Below, in pieces: positions 23,098-32,103 of a stretch of 41,917 bases of DNA. Location of the stretch: NCBI GenBank assembly GCA_013286835.1, contig JABDEZ010000006.1:1-41917 (forward strand), written 5' to 3'. Numbering within the stretch: position 1 is the stretch's first letter; the number at the start of each line of letters is the position of its first letter. The stretch comes from Bacteroidota bacterium (lineage in GTDB: Bacteria > Bacteroidota > Bacteroidia > Chitinophagales > Chitinophagaceae). Under the pieces are notes generated by a model. It ran no database searches, had not been told where the DNA came from, and saw only the letters and a list, made by a program, of their open reading frames with translations. The position numbers and the translations under genes were made by a program.

Positions 23098-25428
23098 ATG
23101 AACTCCAGGAAAAGATTTTTATGGTTGTTGGCAGCCATAGTGTTCGCCGTATGTATGACTGTATATATGCTGTCGGAGTTTGCGATACACCCGCAGAGCA
23201 GCATGATGACCCTTGGTGGAGATGCGGGTAAAAATTACCTGTCTTACTTCTACCACTGCCTGTATGATAAAGGCGTGTGGTACCGTGGAATGAACTACCC
23301 CTATGGCGAGCATATAGTATATGCAGACGGACAATCGCTGTTGACCATGCCTATCAGTTACCTGAACCAGGTAGTGCATTTCAAAAAATCGACCGTGCTG
23401 GCGATCATGAATCTGTTTATTGCACTTAGCTATGTAGTTGGTGTGGTGTATATGTATAAGACGCTACTACAATTTAAACTGGCACCATGGGCGGCTATTA
23501 TATTCGCAGGACTTATTATTTCTCTATCGCCGCAGGTGGTGCGGCTTGAAGTGCATTTTGCGCTGGCTAATATGTGCTTTGTACCTATGCTGTTTTACTG
23601 GTTTGTGCGGTACAACATGCAAGGAGGTAAAAAGTATATGGTGTACGTATTTGTACTGGGCAGTCTTATGTCATTTCAACACCCTTATTTTGGTGGGTTG
23701 CTGTTTGTTTGGATAGCGCTGTACACTGCAGGTTACTGGCTGATGTATCGTACTGCTGCAATGAATAAAGTGAAACACACCCTACCACCCATACTTTGCC
23801 TGCTTGGTGTATATGCTGTGGTGACGGTATTTATGAAACTGACAGACCCGGTATTGGACAGGCCTGTTTATCCTTATGGCGCATTGCAAACTGTTACTAA
23901 TCTTTCGTTGATCACAACATCATCACTCTCGCCATTTTGGAAATTTGTAACAGCACATACGGGCCATCCTTTTAGTGAAACGTGGGAAGAGGGTTATATA
24001 TACATAGGGCTTACGGCAACGGTAGTAAGCGTTATAGGGTTGATAATAGCACTTGTGACGTTAGCAAAGAAAAAGAAGGCAGACGGGGTGGTGATAGTAG
24101 CGCCAGTGTTCCCTGGTATATGGTTGTTCATGGCATTTGGATCTCTGCTGCTGGCTTCGGGGATACCATTCATATGGAACATGGAGGGGTTGTTTGAGCA
24201 CATGTCTATATTAAGGCAATTTAGAGCGTTGGGTAGGTTTGGGTGGATATTTTATTACATCATGACCGTATATGCAGCAGTGATGTTGTATAGCTGGTAT
24301 GCAAAACTACAGGCACAGAAGAAAGCGCCATGGGCCTGGGCCATACTATTGATACCTATATTGATATGGGCGAGGGAGAGCAAAGCATATATGAAACACA
24401 CCCGCAATGCGGCACTAAGTGGGTATTATAATTTCACTACGTTATTCTCTGCCTACCAGGAAACCTGGGAAGATTTCCTGGGGAAGAACCATATGGTTGG
24501 CAGTGACTTCCAGGCAGTGGTATTACTGCCCTTTATACATATAGGCAGCGAGAAGCTATGGGAACATGAAATGGAGGGGTGGGTGGTGACACTGGGAGCA
24601 AAACCTGCTTTGCAACTACACTTGCCCATTGTAAATGTGATGATGTCGCGCACGTCATTGTCGCAAACAGAAAAGCAAGTGCGGCTGGTGGGTGGACCGT
24701 TTGCAGACAAACCTTTGCTGCACGATATGCATAACAACAAGCCATTTCTTGTACTGCATTTTAAAAATGATTCGCTGGACCTGGACCAAAAATATCTGAT
24801 CTCGGTGAGTGTGCCTTTGGGTAGCTTTTCAGATTGCAATGTGTATGCTTTGTACCCGGACAAACTATTGGCCAGTGATAAAAAATATAATGATAGCGTA
24901 CTGGATATTGCACGGGGTATGAAGCAAGGTGACACCTGTATATCTGCTGCAGGGAGCTGGTATGTGAACCATTTTGATACTGGAAGATCTGCGCAGAAAT
25001 TCTTTGGCAATGGTGCTGCTGTGCCGTTTGTGGGCGATGGTAAACAATACATAGCCAAGATACCCGTACACCCTGCATATGCTGATGAATGGTATGAATG
25101 CAGTGCGTGGGTGCTGCTGCAGGCAAGTGATTACAGAAGCCCTGAATATAGCCTTGAAATAATAGACAGTGCCGGAAAGATGATACGTGAAGAACGTATG
25201 AACGGAAAGGAGAGCGTGGACAATAATGGTATGTGGTTTAGAGTGTCAGCTTATTTTAAACTGCCTACGAATGCAAAGGCAGTTTGGTGCAGGCAGATAG
25301 AATATAAATTCCCCTGCTACTTTGCTTTCGATGAGTTGATGTTGCGCCCTGCGGAGTCTCTTATTATATCAAAATCTGCAGATGGTAAGGTGATGGCCAA
25401 TAACCATTTACTGGGTAAGCATGAATAA
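23098..25428 (+). CDS. Multi-span membrane protein, probable GT-C glycosyltransferase with C-terminal beta domain
   Basis: The 776-residue protein has about ten to twelve membrane segments in residues 8-445 and a soluble C-terminal part (about 450-776). After the first span, TLGGDAGKNYLSYFYH places Asp42 in the first outer loop, as in GT-C enzymes, and NYPYGEHIVYADGQSLLTMPISYL follows. The C-terminal domain is beta-rich (DEWYECSAWVLLQASDYRSPEYSLEIIDSAGKM), suggestive of a carbohydrate-binding-like fold. The direct neighbour is a GT2 synthase with seven bases between. Transfer of a lipid-linked sugar to a surface acceptor is the context-based inference; the acceptor is unknown. Confidence 0.65.
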   Translation: MNSRKRFLWLLAAIVFAVCMTVYMLSEFAIHPQSSMMTLGGDAGKNYLSYFYHCLYDKGVWYRGMNYPYGEHIVYADGQSLLTMPISYLNQVVHFKKSTVLAIMNLFIALSYVVGVVYMYKTLLQFKLAPWAAIIFAGLIISLSPQVVRLEVHFALANMCFVPMLFYWFVRYNMQGGKKYMVYVFVLGSLMSFQHPYFGGLLFVWIALYTAGYWLMYRTAAMNKVKHTLPPILCLLGVYAVVTVFMKLTDPVLDRPVYPYGALQTVTNLSLITTSSLSPFWKFVTAHTGHPFSETWEEGYIYIGLTATVVSVIGLIIALVTLAKKKKADGVVIVAPVFPGIWLFMAFGSLLLASGIPFIWNMEGLFEHMSILRQFRALGRFGWIFYYIMTVYAAVMLYSWYAKLQAQKKAPWAWAILLIPILIWARESKAYMKHTRNAALSGYYNFTTLFSAYQETWEDFLGKNHMVGSDFQAVVLLPFIHIGSEKLWEHEMEGWVVTLGAKPALQLHLPIVNVMMSRTSLSQTEKQVRLVGGPFADKPLLHDMHNNKPFLVLHFKNDSLDLDQKYLISVSVPLGSFSDCNVYALYPDKLLASDKKYNDSVLDIARGMKQGDTCISAAGSWYVNHFDTGRSAQKFFGNGAAVPFVGDGKQYIAKIPVHPAYADEWYECSAWVLLQASDYRSPEYSLEIIDSAGKMIREERMNGKESVDNNGMWFRVSAYFKLPTNAKAVWCRQIEYKFPCYFAFDELMLRPAESLIISKSADGKVMANNHLLGKHE

Positions 25429-25471
25429 GTGCAATGCTAAAGGAGAGACTTCTGATTTTGGGAACAGATAT

Positions 25472-25509
25472 AAAAGTAAAAAGCCGCATGAAGCGGCTTT
25501 TTACTTTTT
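25472..25509. terminator. Bidirectional terminator between convergent genes
   Basis: A perfect 16-base stem (25472-25487 with 25493-25508, core AAGCCGC/GCGGCTT) closes the five-base loop ATGAA and is flanked by A-rich and T-rich arms, so it works on both strands. It serves the GT-C gene and htpG. Confidence 0.9.
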
Positions 25510-25523
25510 GGGAAAATATGCTG

Positions 25524-27410
25524 TTATATGAGCTGTACGCTACGGTTTACAAATGCGGTAAGCTCAGAACCCGTAAGCATACCCTGGGATAGTAAAGCAA
25601 GATCGAACGCCTGGCGTGCCAGATTGATTTTTTCTTCTTCTGTACCGGCACCAAGTATGCGGCTTATGAGTTTGTGGTTGCCATTAATAGCTACGTTGTA
25701 GCTATCGGGGAGGCTGCCATAGAAGCTCATTCCGCCACCGCCCATTTTGGCCATTTCTTTCATGCGGCGCATGAATTCTTCCATGGTTACAGTTACGGGC
25801 AGTTCTTCGGGGTTCAAGCTTTCTACTTCTACCTTCATCAAAGGTTTGTTGATCGCCTTATCGAAAATGGCTTTTACTTCTTCAGTCTGCTCTGCAGTAA
25901 GTATATGTGGTGGATTTTCTTCCTTGCCTATTAGTTTGTCTGCAACATCAGCATCCACACGTTTAAAGGCAATGTTATCCAACTTTTGCTCCAGCTGCTG
26001 TACAAAGTGATTATCCAGCGGGCCGTTCATCAGCAATACATCGTATTCCTTACGGTTGGCAGCTTGTATGAATGAATCTTGTTTTGCAGGATCGTTGGTA
26101 TAGAGGTAGATAACCTGGCCGTTTTTATCGGTTTGCTGAGGTTTTATCTTTTCACCATACTCTTCTATTGTGTAATACTCGTCTTTTGTATTCTGCAACA
26201 GTGCGAAATCTTTTGCCTTATCATAGAATTTCTCTTCACTGATCATGCCATATTTTATGAAGATGCCAATGTCTGGCCACTTCTGCTCAAAGCCTTTACG
26301 GTCTGCCTTAAACAGATCGCCGAGCTTGTCTGCTACCTTGCGGGTGATGTAGTTGTTGATCTTCTTTACATTGCTATCGGCTTGCAGGAAGCTGCGCGAT
26401 ACGTTGAGCGGAATATCGGGACTATCGATAACGCCGTGCAGCAGCATGAGAAATTCGGGAACAATGTCCTTTACCTCATCGGTAATAAATACCTGGCGGC
26501 TGTACAGTTTTATTTTGTTGCGCTGTATATCCAGTTCGTTCTTCACCTTAGGGAAGTAGAGTACACCTGTAAGGTTGAATGGATAATCTACATTCAGGTG
26601 TATCCAGAACAAAGGGTCTTCAGCAAACGGATATAGATCTTTGTAGAAATTGAGGTAGTCTTCGTCGGTAAGGTCTGTTGGCGCTTTGGTCCAGATAGGA
26701 ACAGTGTTGTTGATGATGTTATCAACTTCTACAGTTTTATATTTTGCCTTACCTTCTTCGTCTTCGCCATCGGGTACCGATTTTGATTTTGTGCCGAAGT
26801 AGATGGGTATAGGGAGGAACTTGCCATATTTTTCAAGTATTTGCCCCAGTTTGTGCTCATCGAGGAATGCTTCTGAATCAGCGTTGATGTGGAGGATAAC
26901 ATCTGTACCGCGTGTAGTGCGTGTGCCTTCTGTTATTTCAAACTCGGTGCTGCCATCGCATATCCAACGGGCGGGTTCAGCGCCATCCTGGTAAGAAAGT
27001 GTATTGATCTCCACCTCGCTTGATACCATAAATGCAGAGTAGAAGCCAAGGCCAAATTTGCCTATGATCTCGTTGGCATCTTTAGCGTCTTTAAACTTCT
27101 CCATAAACTCAGTGGCACCTGAAAATGCGATCTGGTTGATGTATTTCTTGATCTCTTCGGCAGTCATACCCAAGCCATTGTCTGAAATGGTGATTGTTTT
27201 GGCTTCCTTTTCGAAAGAGACTGTTACCTTGAGCTGCCCTAGTTCGCCATTGTACTGGCCTATAGAAGCCAGGCGTTTTACTTTCTGTACCGCATCAACA
27301 GCATTAGAAACCAGCTCGCGCAGGAAGATCTCATTGTCTGAATAAAGGAATTTCTTAATAATCGGGAAAATGTTCTCGGTATGTATCGAGATGGTACCTT
27401 TTTCTTGCAT
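25524..27410 (-). CDS. htpG: Hsp90-family chaperone HtpG
   Basis: The 628-residue ATP-dependent chaperone assists folding in the cytoplasm. The N-terminal ATPase domain has FLRELVSNAVDA (Glu32, Asn36), ISDNGLGM and GKFGLGFYSAFMV. The middle domain has PFNLTGVLYFPK and YSRQVFITDEVKDIVPEFL, then DSPDIPLNVSRSFLQ. The C-terminal dimer domain ends at VNRSVQLI; the region around 555-580 is Met-rich (EEFMRRMKEMAKMGGGGMSF). Length fits HtpG (about 620-630). It is monocistronic, ends at a bidirectional terminator and is divergent from the LamG gene. No heat-shock operator was recognised upstream. Confidence 0.97.
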   Translation of the reverse strand: MQEKGTISIHTENIFPIIKKFLYSDNEIFLRELVSNAVDAVQKVKRLASIGQYNGELGQLKVTVSFEKEAKTITISDNGLGMTAEEIKKYINQIAFSGATEFMEKFKDAKDANEIIGKFGLGFYSAFMVSSEVEINTLSYQDGAEPARWICDGSTEFEITEGTRTTRGTDVILHINADSEAFLDEHKLGQILEKYGKFLPIPIYFGTKSKSVPDGEDEEGKAKYKTVEVDNIINNTVPIWTKAPTDLTDEDYLNFYKDLYPFAEDPLFWIHLNVDYPFNLTGVLYFPKVKNELDIQRNKIKLYSRQVFITDEVKDIVPEFLMLLHGVIDSPDIPLNVSRSFLQADSNVKKINNYITRKVADKLGDLFKADRKGFEQKWPDIGIFIKYGMISEEKFYDKAKDFALLQNTKDEYYTIEEYGEKIKPQQTDKNGQVIYLYTNDPAKQDSFIQAANRKEYDVLLMNGPLDNHFVQQLEQKLDNIAFKRVDADVADKLIGKEENPPHILTAEQTEEVKAIFDKAINKPLMKVEVESLNPEELPVTVTMEEFMRRMKEMAKMGGGGMSFYGSLPDSYNVAINGNHKLISRILGAGTEEEKINLARQAFDLALLSQGMLTGSELTAFVNRSVQLI

Positions 27411-27569
27411 AACCTATTTATGATTTTACTAAATATGATTCTAAACAGTACCTATCAATGTATGTTCCAATTGTATTTTGTTGTCAAATTGGCAGGCATG
27501 GCATTTGTAAAAATAAAATTTGTATTGTAGTTTGTATAGATAAACCCCTGCACAAAAAACTGTTGCCTC

Positions 27570-30332
27570 ATGAAAATATTACTATCAATCCTTTTAATGT
27601 GTTTTTTTGTGCCTGCATCAGCGCAGGCACAGGCAATAGGTGTATGGCAATTTAATGGCGATGCCAATAATGCCGCCGGCTATGGAGCCAATGGGGTGGT
27701 TTATAATGCCACGCTCACAACAGGCAGGTCTGGCATTCCATTTACCGCATATCAGTTTAACGGAATTAATTCACATATAGATATTCCTTTTGATACTTTG
27801 TGGAACATGAGAACATGGACAATACAAACAGCAGTGAGGATAGATGGGTTTAATGCGGATACCTGTCAGGAAGAGGGTATAGTAAGCTATGGGACACAAA
27901 ATGCCGGCAATTTTTATGCTGTCAGCTTGACGGATAATGTACATGATAATAGCTGCACGACTTACAGCCCCAACAATACTGAATTTGTGGCTTCTGCTGC
28001 GGGAACAGCGGCTCCGGCTTGGTACGATGGCAGCTATATACAATTGCATCAATGGTATTGCCTTACATTTACTTACGACGGCAGAAGTATAAAAAGATAC
28101 ATTAACAGCACATTTGTAGATAGTTTACAATGGACTAACCAATATAATTATGGAAACACACAATCATCACTTGTTTTTGGTTATAGTCCTGGCAGCGGAG
28201 GTAACCATCCTAATTGGTTAAATGGGGCAATAGATATTGTAACGATCTACGCCACCAACGTCAGCGGCGTAGTACTTAACCCTTACAATTGCAATGTAGT
28301 AATCTTGAGTATAGACCCTTATTTGTTTTTGGATACGATCCAATGTGCCGGCGTTATTGACTCGCTGTATTATGTTGTTAATTTAGGCAACATAGTTTTT
28401 CCGGGGAATATTTTTACTCTACAGTTATCTGACACAACGGGCAGTTTTGCGAATCCGGTCAATATCGGCTCTGACACTGCAACCACCGCCAGTGGATATA
28501 TAAAATACAAAATACCTGCAACAATCCCCGCCGGCACAGGCTACAGAATGCGTATGGTGTCCAGCAATAAACCCATTACCGGCGAACCGAATCACTACCC
28601 CATTAAAATTATTCCTGCGCCGGCAGTTACTATCGCCACCAATACCGATACCGTTTGTGCACAAACGCCTGTTTTATTTACGGCTATAACTAATAGTGGC
28701 AGCAGTGCTACCTACCAATGGAAAAAGAATGGGGCAAATGTGGGGATAAATAATAGTGAGTACACAGATTCAACACTTGTAACAGGAGACCAGGTAACCT
28801 GTGTGGTAACAACAACCAGCTCTTGTAGCGGGGTTGCTAATATTGTGAGTAACAGTATAAAAGTTGTGGTTGTGCCGATACCAGTAAGTTCCGTAAATAT
28901 AGCAGCAAGTACGAACGCTGCTATTTGTGCTTATACACCGGTTACATTCAGTGCGACTGTGGTTAATGGCGGCACACCGGGTTACCAATGGCTAAGGAAC
29001 GGGATCGCGATACCTGGAAGTACAGCAGCAATTTATGTTGATAACTCTTTGGTTCCGGGCGATATCATTACCTGTGCCGCTACCGGAAGCCAGCAATGTG
29101 CAACACGGATTGTGAGCCAACCGATTGCGCTTACTATAAATCCCATACCCGACACCACCGTTACCGCATTGGGACCTATACATGTATGCACGGGCGATAG
29201 TATAATGCTGCAAGCTGGTGGCGCAGGCAGCATATATAAATGGCAGTTGAATGGCACCGATATAGCAGGTGCAACAAGTAATTCTTATACGGTACACAAT
29301 ACAGGCAACTATACTGTATTTATCACCAACAGCTTTAATTGTTCCATTACATCAACAACGGTGGCTGCCACGGTCTCTCCTAAACCGAATTCCTCTATTG
29401 TCAATGCCGGCGGCTTTTTGCAGATATGCACTAACGATAGTTTACTGCTATCCACAACCTTTGGCGGCAACCCCCACTATACTTACCAATGGCTGTGGAA
29501 TGGAATTGCGCTGGCTAATGCTACCAGCTATGCTTATACCACAAAAACAGCAGGGCAGTACCAGCTTATAGTATCGAACAATGGATGCATGACCACATCT
29601 GCACCCTTGAATGTAACCACCGTACCTGCGCCTGTTGATACATTCCTCACTCCGATAGAAGGTGTATTGTGTCCTGGTAGTACTGCAAGCATTAGCCTTA
29701 GCGGGGGTGTTCCCGGCAGTGCAGAAACCTACCAGTGGTATAAGAATGGCATACCGATAACGGGGGCAACAGCTGCATCGTACCCAGCCAACTTCCCCGC
29801 AACGTACGTACTAAAAGTAACTGATAATGCGAATGGCTGTTCTGCATACAGTGAAGCTGCTATAATTACCGAAGGCTCTGTCCCGGCGCCAGTTATCAGG
29901 TATGAATGGCCTGCCTTTGCAACCAGTGCATACAGTACTTACCAGTGGTACTATAATGGAACAGCAATAGCCAATGCAACTGTTGCTGATTATACACCTA
30001 CCCAGAGTGGCGTTTATACAGTGCTGGTAACTGACGCAAACGGATGTACTGGCATGAGTGCTAATTATTACTTTGCTTACAGCAGTGTGCCCAATACAAC
30101 TATAGGAAATACAAGCATAAATGTGTACCCGAACCCGGCAAATACTACTGTTTATGTAGATGCAGCAATACCTGTAACAGCGGCGCTATATGAAATGGAC
30201 AGCAGGTTGATAATGACTGTCAAAGAAGCGAAGCAATTAGATATTTCAGCACTAGCGGATGGTGTTTATTTGCTATCGATAAGTGATGATAACGGCAATG
30301 TACTGAAGGTAATGAAGGTGGTGAAAAATTAG
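27570..30332 (+). CDS. Large T9SS-exported protein: LamG domain, six Ig-like repeats, type A sorting tail
   Basis: The 920-residue protein has a signal peptide (cleaved near SAQAQA, residue 22). Residues about 24-230 are a LamG/concanavalin-like domain (IGVWQFNGDANN; YQFNGINSHIDIPF; SLVFGYSPGSGGNHPNWLNGAIDIVTIY). After a beta domain (about 245-350), six Ig-like repeats follow, each with a W/NG signature: YQWKKNG, YQWLRNG, YKWQLNG, YQWLWNG, YQWYKNG and YQWYYNG. The last about 75 residues are a type A sorting domain (INVYPNPANTTVYV, LADGVYLLSI, VMKVVKN). A surface or secreted adhesin or glycan-binding role is inferred. Confidence 0.85.
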   Translation: MKILLSILLMCFFVPASAQAQAIGVWQFNGDANNAAGYGANGVVYNATLTTGRSGIPFTAYQFNGINSHIDIPFDTLWNMRTWTIQTAVRIDGFNADTCQEEGIVSYGTQNAGNFYAVSLTDNVHDNSCTTYSPNNTEFVASAAGTAAPAWYDGSYIQLHQWYCLTFTYDGRSIKRYINSTFVDSLQWTNQYNYGNTQSSLVFGYSPGSGGNHPNWLNGAIDIVTIYATNVSGVVLNPYNCNVVILSIDPYLFLDTIQCAGVIDSLYYVVNLGNIVFPGNIFTLQLSDTTGSFANPVNIGSDTATTASGYIKYKIPATIPAGTGYRMRMVSSNKPITGEPNHYPIKIIPAPAVTIATNTDTVCAQTPVLFTAITNSGSSATYQWKKNGANVGINNSEYTDSTLVTGDQVTCVVTTTSSCSGVANIVSNSIKVVVVPIPVSSVNIAASTNAAICAYTPVTFSATVVNGGTPGYQWLRNGIAIPGSTAAIYVDNSLVPGDIITCAATGSQQCATRIVSQPIALTINPIPDTTVTALGPIHVCTGDSIMLQAGGAGSIYKWQLNGTDIAGATSNSYTVHNTGNYTVFITNSFNCSITSTTVAATVSPKPNSSIVNAGGFLQICTNDSLLLSTTFGGNPHYTYQWLWNGIALANATSYAYTTKTAGQYQLIVSNNGCMTTSAPLNVTTVPAPVDTFLTPIEGVLCPGSTASISLSGGVPGSAETYQWYKNGIPITGATAASYPANFPATYVLKVTDNANGCSAYSEAAIITEGSVPAPVIRYEWPAFATSAYSTYQWYYNGTAIANATVADYTPTQSGVYTVLVTDANGCTGMSANYYFAYSSVPNTTIGNTSINVYPNPANTTVYVDAAIPVTAALYEMDSRLIMTVKEAKQLDISALADGVYLLSISDDNGNVLKVMKVVKN

Positions 30333-30340
30333 CTGGTGAA

Positions 30341-30697
30341 CTAGCTATGATAAACCCTTGATGCCACAATCAGCCCATCCTGTATTTCTAATACTTCACC
30401 CACCTGCATGTCTGCTTCGCCATCTACACGACGTATATATTCCATGAAGACCCGTTCTTCATTGGCTGTTATTGTGAGTACATCGTATTGCAATGTGGGA
30501 AGACGGTCAAAGGCATCTTGCCACCAAGATCCTAATGCTTCTTTACCACTGATATAACCATTTGTGGCTGGTTGACGCACTTTTAGTTTGGGACTAAAGT
30601 GTTGGGCTTCATCATCGTACAATGCAAGAAGCTTTTCAAGATCATGTTTGTTGAAAGCTGCAAACCATTGGTGTGCTATTTCTTGATTGTTATTCAT
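30341..30697 (-). CDS. SnoaL-like (NTF2-fold) protein
   Basis: The 118-residue cytoplasmic protein has the SnoaL/NTF2 pattern: IAHQWFAAFNKHDLEKLLALYDDEAQHFSPK, ISGKEALGSWWQDAF and FMEYIRRVDGEADMQVGEVLEIQDGLIVASRVYHS. These small cone-shaped folds host many unrelated activities, so no reaction is assigned. It starts 21 bases after the next gene of the same strand and ends nine bases from the convergent LamG gene. It is probably the last gene of a three-gene operon with the DUF4440-like and M23 genes. Confidence 0.8.
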   Translation of the reverse strand: MNNNQEIAHQWFAAFNKHDLEKLLALYDDEAQHFSPKLKVRQPATNGYISGKEALGSWWQDAFDRLPTLQYDVLTITANEERVFMEYIRRVDGEADMQVGEVLEIQDGLIVASRVYHS

Positions 30698-30718
30698 CAG
30701 TACAATTTATTTTAAAGA

Positions 30719-31144
30719 TCAACTACTATGGTCTGATACTATTACCCACTTCCCTTTTATTTTGTGTACTAATAGTGTTGATGCACCACTTACATCGCCA
30801 ACGGTTCTTTTTAAAACCCACAGGCCGGTGATAAAAAAATAGTCGGGCGAAAGGCGTTTGGCATTTGTTACTGTGAAGGAAAGTTTACCCATGTGTGCAG
30901 TATCGGGGTAGGCTTCTTTGTATTTTTCAAGCGTAGTTTTATAGCCATACCTGGGGCCAGAGCGACCGATAAACTGCAGGCTATCGTTATTCCAATAGCC
31001 GTGCATGTATCCATCTATACTGCCGGCGTTCCATTGGGTGACTTGTTGCGCAAGTAAATTGTGTATAGCTTTTTCATCGTTTGACTGTGCATGTGTTATG
31101 CCATATGTTATGCACAAAATGCAAACCAGTAATTGTTTCTTCAT
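30719..31144 (-). CDS. Exported DUF4440/SnoaL-like protein
   Basis: The 141-residue protein has a signal peptide (cleaved at about residue 19, THAQ) and one NTF2-fold domain: EKAIHNLLAQQVTQWNAGSIDGYMHGYWNNDSLQFIGRSG, YGYKTTLEKYKEAYPD, DYFFITGLWVLKRTVGD and LVHKIKGKWVIVSDHSS. This matches the DUF4440 type that is common in the Bacteroidota periplasm. No catalytic role is known. Its start overlaps the end of the M23 peptidase gene by four bases (ATGA), so the two are coupled. Confidence 0.85.
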   Translation of the reverse strand: MKKQLLVCILCITYGITHAQSNDEKAIHNLLAQQVTQWNAGSIDGYMHGYWNNDSLQFIGRSGPRYGYKTTLEKYKEAYPDTAHMGKLSFTVTNAKRLSPDYFFITGLWVLKRTVGDVSGASTLLVHKIKGKWVIVSDHSS

Positions 31145-32049
31145 CTGTCTAAATGTTTAGTATCTATTTGCTGGAACAGCAGGTAGCTGCGACCATTGAA
31201 TTGTATATAAAGCGGCCTGCCTTTATACCAGGGTTTGCCCTCTTCTTTTGCATGCACTTGTATATGCAGGTGCGGTTCGAGACTGAAACCTGAATTGCCT
31301 ACCTGTGCCAATGCTTGCCCGGCAACTACACTGTCACCTTCATGCACCAATACGCTGTATTGTTTAAGGTGCCCCAGGAATACGAAGTAAGGTCCGGCAT
31401 CAATAAGAACCTGGTTGGTATTGGTAGGGCCACGTTCGCGGCTGGGAGGAATATTGTCTGGGTTGCTGCTTTGGGTTTTTACGATCCTGCCATTGCAAGG
31501 GCTGTAAACCGTATCACCGAAAGTATAATAATCGTTGAGGTTAGCAGAAAATATATGTGTGCCCCTTCTACCCATATCATCCAGCTTTATGAGGTCGATG
31601 GCGTAGATGGCACCACGGTAGCTGTAATGAAATAAATTTGTGGGCAGACCTTTGCCACCTTGGAAGACCAGGTAATTACCACCTTTTAATGGGAATGAAA
31701 GATCTACAGTCTCGGGTATGCCTGTGGTGCCGGTGAAGTACATTATATTTAATGAGGTGAATAGGAATGCAAAAAATAATGGAGCATAAACAGACTTTCT
31801 TCTACCTGGTATTTTCCTGCGCTTAAATATTGCAACCATCAACGCAATAAGCGAAGCAGCAGCAAATGCGTATTTTAAATAAACGGAAAGAAATACCCAG
31901 CAGCCGTAGAGATAAACGAAATATGCGAATGATATTACGAATAGCAGCCGGATTATTCTTTGCCCTGTGCTTCCATTAAGACTTTGCGCTAAAAAATAAA
32001 GGCTTAGCAGCGCTAACAATACCGTTGCTGCAACCAGACTATACACCAT
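31141..32049 (-). CDS. Membrane-anchored M23-family (LytM-type) peptidase
   Basis: The 302-residue protein has four hydrophobic spans in residues 1-108 (about 4-22, 33-50, 56-75 and 88-106) and then an M23 domain. Zinc ligands are visible: His141 and Asp152 in HYSYRGAIYAIDL, His227 in FLGHLKQYSV, and His260/His262 in SLEPHLHIQVHA. The stretch FGDTVYSPCNGRIV is the usual strand before the site. M23 enzymes cut peptidoglycan cross-bridges or act as inactive regulators; here all ligands are present. The domain after the fourth span should face the periplasm. Likely the first gene of the operon with the two SnoaL-like genes. Confidence 0.85.
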   Translation of the reverse strand: MVYSLVAATVLLALLSLYFLAQSLNGSTGQRIIRLLFVISFAYFVYLYGCWVFLSVYLKYAFAAASLIALMVAIFKRRKIPGRRKSVYAPLFFAFLFTSLNIMYFTGTTGIPETVDLSFPLKGGNYLVFQGGKGLPTNLFHYSYRGAIYAIDLIKLDDMGRRGTHIFSANLNDYYTFGDTVYSPCNGRIVKTQSSNPDNIPPSRERGPTNTNQVLIDAGPYFVFLGHLKQYSVLVHEGDSVVAGQALAQVGNSGFSLEPHLHIQVHAKEEGKPWYKGRPLYIQFNGRSYLLFQQIDTKHLDR

Positions 32050-32103
32050 TGTGCGGCATGTTTATGCTGCAAGATATTTCATTATTGCCAATTATGTCAG
32101 GTG

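Noticed and set aside
26079-26636. 185-residue plus-strand frame inside htpG
   Set aside because: It is fully antisense to a strongly conserved HtpG sequence; the open frame follows from codon bias on the real strand.
32052-32069. Small hairpin just before the M23 peptidase start
   Set aside because: The seven-pair stem has a wobble, no T-tract on the minus strand, and could arise by chance.
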